DNA of 64,000 nt from Thereva unica (GCA_949987705.1 OX465281.1:26644942-26708941); one strand, 5' to 3'. Shown: positions 23,501 through 35,001, counted from the stretch's first letter. Notes: generated from the letters alone by a model not told the origin. Translations and numbers: made by a program.

Positions 23501-26500
23501 TACCAAAGATAAACTGTGGATACGGATACCAAGTGACGTCCGGTTTAACTTTGCGTTTCCATGATAATGAGGAGCTCTGCCGTAGGTGACGGTCTTTCCT
23601 CGCACAGCACGTGGGATAAATATTGATCATATTCTGACATGCTAAATAGAGGCTACGGCTGTGCGATTGTGAGGGCACAGCGACGAGGAGACTAACTCTC
23701 TTGAAGGATATAAATCCTAAATCAATTTCAGGATACATATATCAATTTGGTAGGTTTTGAATGGCTGCCTAGGGCTGCACATCCTGCGTTAGAATAAGGT
23801 ACTGCTGATTATGATGTAATGGGAAGTTAACTAGTTGGGGAATCATTCGATGGTACGGGGTGTCAAGCATTACTTTTTCCGCCAAGAAAATATTCGATGG
23901 CATTCCAGCAGCCGAAATAGGTGATACAGTAACTTTTTCTGAGAAGCTCTCCAGATATTTCGACATACACTACATATCTGCAAACAAATGATGAAAGACA
24001 AGGTGGACTTCTAAAAGGAAAGCTATTTCAATATTTGCTAAGCCAAGAAAGATATAGCGTGCCGCTATCAGCTCAGAAGCGGTAGTAGGATTTCCCGATT
24101 ACTTTCTTCGACGACAAAATGGAAGGTTTTGTCACTGTTTGTACAGCTTTGTTCTTCCTCAACTACGATATTTCTATCTCGCACATTAGGATCTTTCGAA
24201 ATCTAATAGTTTTCATGACCTACATGAACTCTCATTAAAAAGACTCGATTTTCACGTCTGTTTAGCGACAAATCCCATATGAAAATTCGTTCCAGATTTG
24301 CGCTTTGTCTAACATTCTGGCTAAAATGTCACCCTTCAAATACATATTAATATTGCTCTGTTGTGCGAATTAGAGACTTCTAAATGGAGGAAAACAGGAG
24401 CCCAGAATTTAGTATTTGAAACTTGTATTCATTATGTCCAGAGATGTTCAATATGGTTGAAGTGTAGGACGAAGTATTACACTTTCAGAAAAGAAAAACC
24501 AACTGACCTTATTCAAATCTAAACTTTTCCCTTAAATCTATTTTCAACCTCTACATAATAAATTCTACAAATACTAAAACAATTATAAATCTTACTGTCT
24601 TTTATTTCCACTTCACGCTTCGCCTCTCCTAAAGCCGAGAATAAGTCCAGCTTGACTCTCGTCTCTGCGGAGAGGTTCTTTTCGAGCGTGCTATTCTTAT
24701 CTTGCATGGCTGCCAATGCTGACATCAATACTTCTGTACCTTGTTGCGCTTCGCGACTTCTTACTTCGGCTTCAAACATTCTCAACTGCAAAAACAACAA
24801 AAATATCCTTTAAATTAAAAAGCCCAAAGAAAAAAAACGTATGCCAAAACTCACTTCTTGCTCGCACTTCCTGCCCTGTTGTTCAGCAGCTTGCTTTGCA
24901 TCTTCCACAGCCTTCAATTCGCGTCGAAGTTGCTTAGCTTCAGCTTCAATCTGCTGCTTTCTTTGCTTACATGCATCGCTACATTCAGGACGAGTGGCCT
25001 TCTCTTCGGCCAATTTCCTTGCTTTCTTTTCATTATTTAGCTGTGCTTCAAGGGATTGCCTCTGTCGCCTCTCTTCGCCTAGCCGCCTTTCAGCATTCTG
25101 CAAGTTCATTAAATCACCTTGCCGAATGTTTGTTATCTCCTGCAGGCGCTTGTCCAGTTCATCACATTCTCGCTGTTTGGCCTGCAAACAGGATTTTGTT
25201 GTGGCATTTGACTCTAGCTTTTGCCGCAGCTCGTTCTCAATCTGTTTCATATGACTGACTTCAGCCCGGTATTTCTTAACTTCGGTCTCTAGTCGAAGAC
25301 ATGTTTCACAGATTTTTGTAACAATTTGCGAGGCAATATTTGAAATATTTGTTGTTGAGGATGATGATGAAATGCTGGATGAGTCGGAGTTCGCATTTGA
25401 ATCCTTTTGGTGGTTATTATTGTTGTTATGATGATTATGATGATTGTTTGATTGATGTGATGACGAACTATTATTCTGATGATTGTCCTTGGAAGCTGAA
25501 TTTGTGTCCTTTTTGGAACGATTTCTTCGACCTGTAGAATGAAATTTAGAAATTCGTTTAGAGCTATGTGCAAAGTGAATAATAACAATCTTTTTTAAAC
25601 GAAACAAATAGTTGTATACATATATTGTACAGTAATATTGTTAGAAAATAGCTTCAAGAGATAGACCTGCTCTCAATCCGCTCCAATTGACTCCACAGCT
25701 TTTTTGATGATGGTACTCTACGTTATTCCTATGGCTTCGATAATGTTAGACAAGCACGCGCCAGACTTTGAATGCATCATCGTCCAGGGCCTGGTTTGTG
25801 TGATAAAGTCAGGCTTACGAATCACCCTTTCCTGCAATGTGCGGAGGTAAGTCGAGTTGGCTAGGCTTCTGTTGATTGAAAGAAGTTGCCGTATAAGCAG
25901 GAGGTTCTTGATTTCAGTGGAACAGTCGCTTTAGTAATAGCCATAAAATTTGCACACTGAGCTACTAGAGTCTTACGGTTGCAAAAAAGTCTATGGAGGT
26001 GTAAAAGATGCTGAGTTTGATGGCGCAATTTAGTACCTTTCAAGCCATGCCAAGATGGTTTTAGGGGCGCCTGTACAGATATACGAAATGTATTCAAGGC
26101 GGGGGCGGGCCAATTGTAGGACTTGTAGATTGTGGTCAGAGCAGCTGGCTGCAGGAGGAACTTGCAATCCTTGAGGAGTTCCAAGCATTAATATGCTTTT
26201 TTTAGCGTATCAAGTTACGCCTAGAATGTTAAGAGATGGGTCAGCCGTTAGGTTGTCTTTACCTACTGAAATCGATAGGTGTCAGTGCGGAAGAAAGACA
26301 AGACTTTGTTTTAGTTATTTAGATACATATTGTGACTTCGACGCGATTCTTGCAGCCTCAATCAAGAATGAGTTTGATGTTAATAGAGGTAGACATGAAT
26401 TCACGATCTAAGAGGCAAGTTCTGGCACGTACTTTTCTCATATTGTCGAAGGCTTATATTGTCATTTATGAATATTAGAAAGAGATCAGATGAAAGAATT

Positions 26501-29500
26501 GATCCTTGAGGAACGCCGACCAAGATGGAGTTAGGATATGATCGATGTCGTCCAATACTACGTTGATTGAAGCACACAAGGCCACAAAGAAAGCTCTCAA
26601 TTCGAACTGAGTCGATAGCAATAATTTGGAGTTCAGACAACAGAGCGGGGTGCATTAATTTGTCAAAAGACTTGAAAGCAATAAAACCAGACTCGGCAAA
26701 GCGATCAATGCTTTGGTTCATGTTTTCCGCCAAGCACACAAAAAGATCGCCGGTAGATCTTTTGGATCTGAACCTCTACTGCCTGTCGTACAGTATTTGG
26801 TTAATTTCAAATTAGTCCATCAGCTTTCTATTAAGTATTGTCTCCATGACTTTGGAGAGAACAGAAGTAATTGCTATTGGGGGAACTACCGCCTACTATC
26901 TTTTTTTTTGAGTGCAGAGACGAAATAAAGTTTGGGCAGAGATTTAGCCAAAGATGAGGCAAATTTCCTGAAAACCATATAGGGAATATTGTCGGGACTG
27001 TGGATTCATTGTCGTCGAGCTCTTTGAGACATTGGGATTTTCAATAGTAGACCATCATGAATAAGAAGACTATGACAACCAAGAAATGGATGGATGACTT
27101 GCTAGAAGATATACGCAAGCTTCGTATAACAAATTAGAGACAGCTGGAAAAACGTAGAGGCAATTAGAAGAAGAGACTTCAAGAGGCCCGAGTCCTTCAA
27201 GGATTGTAGCCCCATTTAAGAAGATGATGCAATTACAGGAGTTTAATAAACTCACGCCGAAGTATGTGAGTGAATGGGGAATAACTGTACGCTCTATAAG
27301 TGTCTTCCTTAGCTCTAATTGCGTTAATATATTCCATATTAAGCCGTCTATTCGGCCTAGGCTTTATAGATTTGGTTGAATGAGGAATGAACAAACTCAT
27401 TCTTGCCTGTATGATTTTGGAGACACAGGAAGCAGCAGAGTTCGACTGGAACCACGTAAACACAAATTACAGTCAGTAGCTTGAAGAAGCGAAGGTCGAG
27501 AGGAAGCAGGCCCAAGAGATCGCAAAGGACGTTTGTAAGGCATATTCTCTTCGCCCCTGCTGTCCCTATTATTGCCGTTCTCTGAACCCTTTCCAACTTT
27601 ATGGCATTATAGGTCTTGCTCAGCGGTCATCACCATACCACAGAATGGTAGGAGAGAAGTTGACTCGTAAAAACATAGGACCATCTTTGGCTTGAGACCC
27701 CATCTCTTGCCGAAGGCCTTTTTGCAGGCGTAAAAAGCTGCGTAAAAAGCTCCGTATGCTTTCTTTACTCTTTCCGCGATGTTCAGCTTTATAATTGAGT
27801 TTTGGGTCCAATATTAAACCCAGAAATTTAAGGGTGGGAGTTTTCGAATCGAGATACTCAATCAAAAACGAATGGGCATCAGTCTAATATACATATAAAC
27901 AATTTTTAAATAAAAAAAAACGAAAGAAAAACAAAAATCAATCAATTACCTCTTTCTTTCCTTTCTGTCGTTTCAACGACCTCCTCAATTTCATACTGTA
28001 TAACATTTCCATTCGGTTGGGATTTCCTGTCACCACCAGCATGATTAATACCATTTGTATGCTCAAAATTATTTGAATTAGCCAACAATTTATTATTTTC
28101 CTTCCCTGAGCTGGAATTATTTGAGGATGATGATGATGTTGATGATATACTACCATCCCAACTATCCTTATCCTTTGAATGATTTTGTGTATCCTTTTGT
28201 ACATGATTTGATAATTGATTTATCTGATTCATATACGTATTGGATAATTTTGACGAACTATTATTATTGTTTGTAACATTGCTGTTCGTATTTGTAAAAC
28301 TATCTGCTGTTGCATTTGTTGCATTTGTCGATTTACTACTAATATTTGAATTATTCAAACTTGTCTGACTTGAATCATTTTTATCTTTATCCATGCTACG
28401 ACGATGACTTTTATGCGCTGTCAGACTATTATTATTATAGCCACCGCCGCCAGCATGTCCGTTAGCAGTTGTCGTTGATGTTGATGATGTTGATGACGTG
28501 TTGCTGCTAACATTGTTGTTGTTGTTATTTAATTTACTATTTGTTTGAGCGTTTCTACTAGAACTAGAACTATTACTACTATTATTTAAATTAAGATGAT
28601 TATTGTTAGACGTCTGCTGTATTGCTGCTGTTGTTTGTGCCATTTGTTGGCTGGATGATGTTATCTGGCCAACAATTTGAACATTATTCTTATCATCGTT
28701 TTGATGCACTGATGATGTTGTGGATGTTGTTGTTGCTGTTGTTGATGATGAATGATGATGATGATGATCAGCTGTGATAGAGTTTGTTTGAACTGTTTGT
28801 GCTATTGTAACTGTCGCTGAATTTGTAACACTACCATTTGATGTTGTTGTTGATTGTGTATCATCGGTATTTTCCTCTTGTGGTAGAGCCTGCTGCAGCA
28901 GCTGCATATAGAATTCATTCTCTTTTGCAACTTCACGCTGCTTTCGTTGGCGCATCCTATAACCTACGTAACTTTTAAATCCGAAACCTAATGTCACAAC
29001 TGGATATCCGATACTAGAATGGATGTTTCAATTGTAAATTAAACATGGTACAAATTCATGGTATGATTCCTTACCAATGTGCTGCAAACGGTCGACACAA
29101 ATCTAAATGTGGCATATGTCGACTGTCTTTCCACCGGATACCGGCTTCTAAATACACGAAAAGCATCCATAATATTATAGTTGGCAGACATATTCCTTTG
29201 TCTGTTTGGTGAACATAGAAGATAGAGGAAGAGTGTATGTTTAAATATAATTTTGTATTTAATAAAATTAAACTCCTCCTCACCTGTATGCCAAACATAT
29301 TGTACCCAGACATATGTGCTGGCAGCAAAAAGCAGCCAGTGGACTGGGATAAAAAATAAACAGACTAAGTCTGATGTGATGGCTATGCACACAAACAACA
29401 CTGAAAATGCCTAATAGATGGGAAGTAGGAAAAGTTTTTTAATTAATTAAAGTATATTAAAATAATTAAGATCTGTTTCCTTACCAGTCCCTTATATTTA

Positions 29501-29629
29501 AATGAGTCATGAACAGAACGCAGAAGCAGCCAAAAAGGCCATAAAAATTCAAAACGGAACATGAACATGAAATCGGCTGTTATCACAATGGCCCAGAGAA
29601 TTAGAAATTTCAAGTACAGAACTGTGGTG
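20134..29629 (-). CDS. MACO1: Macoilin (TMEM57/MACO1 family), seven exons, 5' end missing
   Basis: Join complement 20134..20540, 24596..24785, 24855..25531, 27950..29013, 29075..29201, 29284..29410, 29485..29629. This gives 911 codons after one base that completes a split codon, with every junction in phase. Macoilin is an ER and neurite membrane protein required for normal neuronal activity in worms and conserved in animals. Visible features: hydrophobic segments in the first three exons (YLKFLILWAIVITADFMF, AFSVLFVCIAITSDLVCLFF, then AASTYVWVQYVWHT); the DLCRPFAAH and GYPVVTLGFGFKSYVGYRMR blocks; a long poly-Asn/Ser/Thr linker; then coiled coil with GTEVLMSALAAMQDK, LSAETRVKLDLFSALGEAKRE and LDLKAKIAQLLAVMP; and the C-terminal LDPNATAYTP. 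The first coding exon (about 25-30 residues, normally starting MKRRN) was not found. Fly macoilins carry longer linkers than the 664-residue human protein. Confidence 0.93.
20700..21240 (-). mobile_element. CR1/Jockey-like reverse transcriptase fragment
   Basis: Inside the last macoilin intron, in the same orientation as the gene. Motif A region VSLDFSKAFDSVSHKLL is followed by LIRNYLRNRSQNV, then, after a shift, GVPQGSILGPLLFSIYIN near 20880-20940. The YADD block and the ends are missing. Confidence 0.75.
21541..22042 (-). mobile_element. tRNA-derived SINE, full-length copy
   Basis: On the minus strand the element opens with a tRNA-like head (21968-22042), runs through a body of about 400 bp, and ends in an A-run of about 22 (the T-run at 21543-21561). 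Two more copies occur in the window (43405-43540 and 47455-47866), sharing for example the block around GAACAGCAGCTCTAG and GGAGTGTTATGCCTCCTGAA. The pattern of Pol III promoter, body and A-tail defines a SINE. It has no coding capacity. Confidence 0.8.
21968..22042 (-). promoter_or_regulatory. SINE tRNA-like head with A and B boxes
   Basis: The B box GGTTCGAATCC is at 21979-21989 and an A-box-like TAGCCTAGGGG at 22022-22032. The T arm has a perfect CCGGG/CCCGG stem with a TTCGAAT loop. The D arm has GCCT/AGGC. The acceptor stem pairs only partly and the anticodon stem is poor, so it is a Pol III promoter relic of a tRNA and not a functional tRNA. Confidence 0.75.
22085..22255 (+). mobile_element. 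RTE-like retrotransposon C-terminal relic
   Basis: The plus-strand frame reads RWKDGVDQDAQNLGMPNWM then DQNRVERTIARGQDRIG. This is the terminal GRPRxRWxDxVxxDxxxLG...W block of RTE-like and related reverse transcriptases. A second, inverted copy of the same stretch is at 41600-41750. Confidence 0.55.
22265..22697 (+). pseudogene. hAT transposase fragment (ZMYM1-like family)
   Basis: Plus-strand frame with AEELEIEPVFKPQQEF followed by FEVEFFNCLLDTILISLNKR and WPLLYNIKNIPEKPDLLKLC. These match the segment between the TTF-type zinc finger half and the dimerisation domain in ZMYM1-like hAT transposases. No catalytic residues are included. It lies directly after the RTE relic in the macoilin intron. 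Confidence 0.6.
22770..22940 (+). pseudogene. RNase H relic of a non-LTR element
   Basis: The plus frame reads HENHCVILYTEGFSAGCRGW then GFISKN, resembling the first catalytic strand (xxYTDGSxxxxGxGxGxxS) of retrotransposon RNase H. The catalytic Asp appears as Glu. Confidence 0.45.
22941..24595. other. Macoilin intron sequence, nothing recognised
   Basis: About 1.6 kb with short broken frames only. No motif, terminal repeat or RNA structure could be supported. Confidence 0.45.
24596..24785 (-). CDS. MACO1: Macoilin exon: conserved C-terminal coiled coil
   Basis: Acceptor TTTTTGCAG, donor GACA/GTAAGA. Encodes GTEVLMSALAAMQDKNSTLE and LSAETRVKLDLFSALGEAKR, nearly the same as the vertebrate sequence I recall. 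Confidence 0.88.
24855..25531 (-). CDS. MACO1: Macoilin exon: coiled coil
   Basis: Acceptor TTCTACAG, donor AGAA/GTGAGT. Begins in low-complexity SNNHHNHHNNNN, then a long heptad-rich coiled coil (ETCLRLETEVKKYRAEVSHM onward) ending QQGRKCEQE. Confidence 0.85.
25683..25790. repeat. Dispersed repeat, copy 1
   Basis: Shares the words GGTACTCTACG, CCTATGGCTTCGATAA and ACAAGCACGCGCCAGAC with 42836-42930, in the same orientation. Family unknown. It may be an end of an RTE-like element, since the second copy adjoins one. Confidence 0.6.
25865..27040 (-). mobile_element. CR1-like reverse transcriptase relic
   Basis: Read downwards on the minus strand: GPDNIPYMVFRKFASSLAKS near 27000; PIAITSVLSKVMETILNRKL near 26860; RSKRSTGDLFVCLAENM; SGFIAFKSFDKLMHPALLSE (motif A, second Asp changed); GVPQGSILSSDLFLIFIND near 26460; then a thumb with RPRLEYISYICTGAPKTIL near 26070. 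Frames are interrupted. It lies in the macoilin intron in the same orientation as the gene. Fragments of similar type lie at 44210-44480 and 46100-46420. Confidence 0.75.
27357..27865 (-). mobile_element. LOA/R1-type reverse transcriptase thumb relic
   Basis: Minus frames read LKFLGLILDPKLNYKAEHRG (the connection block KxLGxxLDxKLxxxxH) and then MERVQRTAIIGTAGAKRICL and LLGLLPLDLRFFKL. This order matches the post-palm region of RNase H-bearing non-LTR elements. The palm itself is absent. Confidence 0.65.
27950..29013 (-). CDS. MACO1: Macoilin exon: end of membrane region and low-complexity linker
   Basis: Acceptor ATTCTAG, donor AGAG/GTAATT. Encodes the conserved GYPVVTLGFGFKSYVGYRMR and KENEFYMQLLQQALPQEE. 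About 270 residues of Asn, Ser, Thr, Gln and His runs follow, encoded by AAT/GAT/GTT-type triplet repeats. Confidence 0.88.
29075..29201 (-). CDS. MACO1: Macoilin exon: conserved membrane core
   Basis: Acceptor CACCAAACAG, donor ATTG/GTAAGG. Encodes DKGICLPTIILWMLFVYLEA and HLDLCRPFAAH. The intron before it is about 80 bases, a typical short fly intron. Confidence 0.85.
29284..29410 (-). CDS. MACO1: Macoilin exon: second and third membrane segments
   Basis: Acceptor TCTATTAG, donor ACAG/GTGAGG. Encodes AFSVLFVCIAITSDLVCLFF and AASTYVWVQYVWHT. It leaves one base for the next exon. Confidence 0.85.
29485..29629 (-). CDS. MACO1: Macoilin exon (first found): first membrane segment
   Basis: Acceptor TAATTTCAG, donor CTG/GTAAGG. 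Encodes TTVLYLKFLILWAIVITADF and the FRFEFLWPFWLLLRSVHDSF block. Its first base completes a codon from a missing upstream exon. Confidence 0.85.
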
Positions 29630-30090
29630 CTGAAATTATATAAAAAAGAGAAATGAGAAAGCTGAAATTACTAAGAATAGTATGGATTTTTTGTTTGCTC
29701 TGATTAACTTTCAATTAATGTTATAAATGTTGACCTGGAATTGAGCGAAGGTGCGTGTGTAGGGCTGCTATGCCGGAGGAATGTTAAACTTTCATAAGGA
29801 AAATTAATTGTAATAGAATAACTTTTAGGAAAGTGGAGCAATCCCTTTTTTGCGGTGAATATATATTTAATTCAAACTTCAGTATATTTTTTTATGTGGT
29901 GGTTCTAGTCGCAATCGAAAATGAGTTCAATATCGCTGTAGATTGAGTTGGCAGATCTGGCATGTGCATGACTTGCATTATCGAAGGCAAATAAGTTATG
30001 CAGAGTGTCATCATCAGTGAAGTGGACAGAGAGGGGGGCATTGAAGAGACAGATAGTAGGCCATTATTTTATTAAAATTATAAAAAAAAA
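29630..30090. other. Macoilin upstream intron or flank, nothing recognised
   Basis: Just upstream of the first exon found. No in-frame MKRRN-type start or suitable donor was seen here. AT-rich and otherwise unassigned. Confidence 0.45.
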
Positions 30091-30093
30091 CGG

Positions 30094-33060
30094 GTGCTAA
30101 AATTGATTGGGGAATACCGGTCTAATACTGGCAGACTGATCTACTCCAGCAAGCATGACTACCCTAGGAGCAGCACCGCTTATGGCGAAAAGCCTAACTT
30201 ACCTTCCTGTTTCCAGGCTTGTCATAGACTCGGCCCACCCGTCAGAAGAAAAGCCGACCCCAACGCCATCAGCTGTCAGGAGACTTTTGGAATACTGTGC
30301 TAAGAGAAACATTTAGCTAGTCACTAGTTTGACTTGTCTGTTGTGAGCACATTCGTTTCAAGTGAGCCATCAATGTCTGACCACAGACAAACATATAAGA
30401 TGTGACTTGAGAGCTCTGCAATATCTTCGGAAGCATTTATCGTTCATTGGCAGACTATCTGGGAGGCTTATCGCAAAATCTTCAGGTTAGCAATTAGCCA
30501 CATCACATAGTAGTAATAAACCCATCACTGACGTCTATCTTAACCTGGTCTCTGCAAGCAGCTAACTATCCTGCGAAACCACGAAGAAGCAACCGAAAGG
30601 TTGCATGCTGGACCCAACTGATGCATTGCTAAAATGGCAGTGGTCAGAGGATTCTCATACTGGGATAAGCTCGGTAGGATCACCATGGCAGTGGTCCTGG
30701 ACAACTATCCCGAAGGCAAATTGACGGAAGAGCAATCCTCCTCTATTTGCGATTCTTTCTTGACTGATGTGGACAAAAGTTTTAAAGGCGAATGTCCACC
30801 TCAGTTTTTTGCGGGTAAGGGTGACAGAGGATCTCATTAAGATCACCTACGGCAACGAACCTACCAGCCAATGACTGCGATTTCTGCAGGTTTAGGAAGG
30901 GTGAAACCTTAAAGTATTCGAGGAATAGGACCTCCCCAATTTCAAACGAATCGTCTTCTCCTAATGATGTTAGGGAACCGAAACAGGTGCTCCGCAGGAT
31001 AGCACTACAAAACCAGCCAATTGAGGTGAATGTTGTGAGCCAGCCGGAACAACCCCAGAAGGCGGGTGGTACAGAGCAACCTGCAACACAGTAGGGTTGC
31101 CTCGGCAGTCCTTTGCAAGGCGCTGGCCTCCCAAGCTGTTTGCGTACACCATGAGTAAGCAACGGTGCTATATAGGGCTAGCGGGAAGCTGTCTACAACA
31201 TTGCTTGCAGTGATGTGCACGGCAAGCCTCAGACTTGTATAGTTTACAATAAAAACACTTCACAGTGCGAACTTAAGTTTTGCTTAAACTTAAGTAAATT
31301 TTTTCACTTACGAGGTGTGACAATTAAGTAATGAGACTGATTATATTGCCGCGATTGTGGTATCCCTGCGACCTCGAAATTCCCTTTCCCTTCTCTCGGC
31401 ATCCTTCCCCTCTCCATTGATATATTTGCCATCGCTCTAGCTTGTTTAGTTCGCCTGCTCTGTCGTGTTGAGTAAACGTGTGTTCGTGGTGCTCGTCACG
31501 AAAATGGACAAGGACATCAGACATTTGGTAATATTTCTTCAAGCACACTTCCCAGCCACAACCATTTTTTCAAATGGGAACACAACTTCTGCTGGGCACC
31601 TAACAGGCACACTTTCTAAAGTGACGAAAGCTGCCTGGACAGTAGCAAACACCGTGTTTCATCACGCAGCTATTAAGGAGGAGATTGGATCGTTCAAACC
31701 AATCATGTCTCCTGGAGCAGACGGGATCTACCCCATACTGCTATAGGAGAGCTGCGACCTAGTCACTCCTTTATTATGCATATATTTAGAGATTCCTTCG
31801 CAAATGGTTATATCCCATCTGTCTTGAAGAACGTCAATATAACATTTATACCCGGGCGTTCGGATAACACGTCGGCTAAATCTTTCAGGCCGATAAGTCT
31901 CTAGTCTTTTGCCTTGAAGACAATGGCGAAAATTGTCGACAGGGCGGCACTGCTTATCTTCAACGCCAACCACTAAGCTCCTACCATCATGTGTACCAGC
32001 AGATCCTTGTAAGCTTGCCGCAGAGCTTGTTGATCCACTTGGCGTTTACAAGCGAAACCCATGTACCGGATGTACACTACCATCATTAGACCCATGGTAA
32101 CTTACGGGGCTTTAGTTTGGTGGAACAGAACCGCGCTTAAGAGTTTCATAACCAATTTCGGCAAAATTCAAAGAATGGCCGCACATTCCCGACGGCAGCC
32201 CTGGAGACCTTACCACCTTGAGGTAGAGAAGTCCACAACAAACGCGGCAGTGCGGCTGAAAACGAATGGTTACGAATGGTTGAATTAGATATTCCGGAAG
32301 CCTTTAAAATCTCAAAATTTGAGCAACCTTCTGTGCACATAAAAGATAGGCCTACCTAGACTTTTCCTAAGTATTGCCGGCCTGACTAGTGTGGTACACA
32401 GATGGCTCCAAAACAGAGGCAGGTGTGGGCGCCGGACTCTGGAGAAAAGCCTCAGATTCAGTGGAGCGATAATCCTAAGCACCCCAGCAACTGTCTTTCA
32501 AGCAGAGGTGTACGCTATACTGGCATGCACTCATGCCAAAACGTAAAAACTTAGGAAAGGCCTACCAGAATAAACGGATCTTTATCTTCTCCGATAGCTA
32601 AGAGGCAATTAGGGCGATAAGGTGCTGTAGGACCAAGCCGAAATTAGAATTGAGAATGAGACGTGCTCTTGGTGAGCTGGGCGTTCTCAATCCAGTTACC
32701 CGTGCCTGGGTCCCTGATCACCGGAGCTTCAAAGGCAATGAAAAAACGGATGCCGATCATTGCATTCATCGGTCCAGAGTCGTCTATCGTTGGCACCCGC
32801 CAGCTTGTTACAGCTTGAGGTCCACGCCAAAATTGACGAACTCTAAGTGGTTCCTTCCTGTGCCGTCTCCTTACATGGCCAAGGAATTATTAGGGTGCAG
32901 TAGGAATGATGTCAGGACACTTGTTGGCTTCATTACCTTGCGCCCTAAATTACCGCTGATGGAGGATAGGAAGGGCGGAGGATCCCACGCGCAGGCTTTG
33001 CCTGCGCAAATAACGTTTTATGCACTCGAGATCTCTGCACAGAAAACCGAAACTCTCACT
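30094..33060 (+). mobile_element. LOA-like non-LTR retrotransposon, decayed, with ORF1 and ORF2 remnants
   Basis: Plus strand. An ORF1-like piece at 30634-30840 contains ITMAVVLDNYPEGKLTEEQ, resembling the nucleic-acid-binding C-terminal domain of LOA/Bilbo ORF1. ORF2 begins again near 31680 with FKPIMSPGADGIYPILL, then PGRSDNTSAKSFRPISL near 31855. A thumb block IRPMVTYGALVWWNRTALKS is near 32090. RNase H follows with YTDGSKTEAGVGAGLW near 32397 and AWVPDHRSFKGNEKTDAD near 32705. A mariner end interrupts it at about 31300-31530. Many stops are present. Confidence 0.75.
31300..31530 (+). mobile_element. Mariner-like 5' end fragment
   Basis: From about 31310 the sequence reads TTACGAGGTGTGACAATTAA and goes on to an ATG at 31504 (MDKDIRHL). 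I recall this as the terminal repeat and leader of some mariner-family elements. Only the first codons remain before LOA-like sequence resumes. The assignment relies on the terminal motif alone. Confidence 0.45.
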
Positions 33061-33245
33061 CTTCGAACGAGTGCTGTGTTATTGTAGCGAGACTTGGACT
33101 ATGACCCAGTACAGAACGAGTCAACAGGTTTGAGAGAAAAACTCTCAGATGCATAATAGACCCAATGAGAGAGCATGGTTTACGGCGAAGGAGATACAAC
33201 AGCAAGATGTATGAAATTTTTAACGACCCAGATTTCTTAACCTTT

Positions 33246-33641
33246 CCCAGCGGGAAATGGAACCATACTATCATGCAAACTTGACGCCTTCCGTGGAAGG
33301 TGCGATGCATGACTCTTTATTAGACATCTTGTAGGACATTTGTACAGGCATGTCCTAGGGAGGAAGCAGTTGAAACTTTTTGATTTGCTTACCCCTAGAT
33401 TCCATGGAAGGAATAAAGTATGCATGCCTCCTTATTGGACACCTTATAGGATTTTGAAAAGAAAGGAAGCAGTTTAAGCTTTTCAGCGTGCCTTTCCCCT
33501 AGGTATACCTTCCACCAAGCTTCCTTCGAGATCAACTTTGAATGGATGACGAATATTTGAACTGTTTCATTTTTTTTCTTTGAACTTTTACTGCTTCCAC
33601 AGGCCTTCCAGAGGGAAGGCCTTACAACATTTCCCGCTGGG
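33246..33641. mobile_element. 396-bp MITE with an internal tandem duplication
   Basis: The ends CCCAGCGGGAAATG and CATTTCCCGCTGGG are exact reverse complements. Inside, a unit of about 111 bp starting TTCCGTGGAAGG (33289) is repeated from TTCCATGGAAGG (33400), with shared words GCATG, TTATT, GGACA, GGAAGCAGTT and CCCCTAG. No coding frame. The target duplication is unclear. Confidence 0.65.
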
Positions 33642-34998
33642 TTATAAAAAACAACAAGCTAAAACGACCACGTACAGAATGGAGGACCATGGTATTTCAA
33701 AATGGGTCCTGTGCTACCTGCCTATGCCGGGAAATAAATAGAATGCAGACCCGCGCGGAAACAGTATGCAGACCCGCGCGGAAATCGATAAACTTTGCGA
33801 TAGCCTAGTCAGCGGCACTGCTCAACATTTAGAACTGGATACATGCTTCTAGGGACCGTAAAACTTGGAGAAATGTCCAAGAGGATGCCAAGCTCGATTT
33901 GGGCACTAGTGTTCTTGAACCATAACATGCGGACTGATGGTACGGTAGTCATTTAATATCAAGGTAACCAAATCTTTGCAGGAAGAATGTCGAAGTCCAA
34001 GATGTCGAGAGCTTAAGGGGACATCAACTCGGAATTAGGAGCAATAGAAGGAACAGTTGCTTTAGTCCAGGGTCGGATCCAAGGTTAAAAGTCGAGTAAA
34101 TAATTTAAAAAACCTTCTGTTACCTTTAATAATATAGACTACATGGTCCATAATGCGCAGCGCTATTTACCATACCAATTGAAAAATTCACAAGCTCTAT
34201 CCATTCATTCGTCACACTTCAAAATTTACAAAACAACAACTGTTTACCATTTCGTAACAGCATATATTTTTAAAATTCAAAAACATTGCACAATCAAAAT
34301 ATCACATAACATACACGTCATATGTTCTTCGGAACGTTCAAAACATCTTATTGAACAATTTCCAATTTAAAGCTTCGGGCTACACTTTGGCCTGCATCCG
34401 TTTACATTAAATCACTTTCATCCTGCACGTGTCTAAATCATGCATTACTAATTGTAGAAAATTGTTTTGCTAAAAATATCTTTCTTAAATATAAAAATAA
34501 ATCATTAACCAAATATCCCGATTCGTACATAAATACATCTCTATCTGAACACACCAAAACTTTCTCGCTTTCTCTCGTCCTAAAAATAATTCCAAAAAGG
34601 CGTTTTCTTTTTGTTAATTTTTTTTTTGAATTGAGTTCACGGCAGGCCTCAGCATCCCTCGAGGAGCGTTTTATCAAAGAGGAGAAAGTGCGGCGACCGC
34701 CACAAGGCAATAACCCTTCTAAAGGGTCAAGTATTTTCCGAGGCTAAATTTAGAAGATTCTTTGCATGGTGTCGGAATAATCCCGGAATTAGCTATTCGT
34801 ATTCTGGATTGACAGCAGAGTTTGACTAAGGAGGTCTGTTTTTTGTTGTTGTTGCGAGAGGATTTTTATATCTTTAGGATTAATATTAAAATTTTCATCG
34901 CTTTTGTTATATCATTGGACTGGACTATTGACACTGGTCCTAACACGTCAACAAATAATAATGGAGAGAGACTTATAGAACTAAATTAAGAATATAAT
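33642..34998. other. Unassigned block
   Basis: Contains a duplicated word GCAGACCCGCGCGGAAA at about 33740-33785 and a short dispersed repeat at 33846-33905. The remainder, including a 90-codon minus frame at 34438-34710, has no recognisable features. Confidence 0.4.
33846..33905. repeat. Short dispersed repeat, copy 1 of 3
   Basis: Shares GGGACCGTxAAACTTG, GAAATG, GAGGxxGCCAAG and CTCGATTTGGGC with 38850-38925. A diverged third copy with TTGGGCTGTAGCACCATT is near 54535-54570. Confidence 0.6.
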
Positions 34999-35001
34999 CT
35001 G

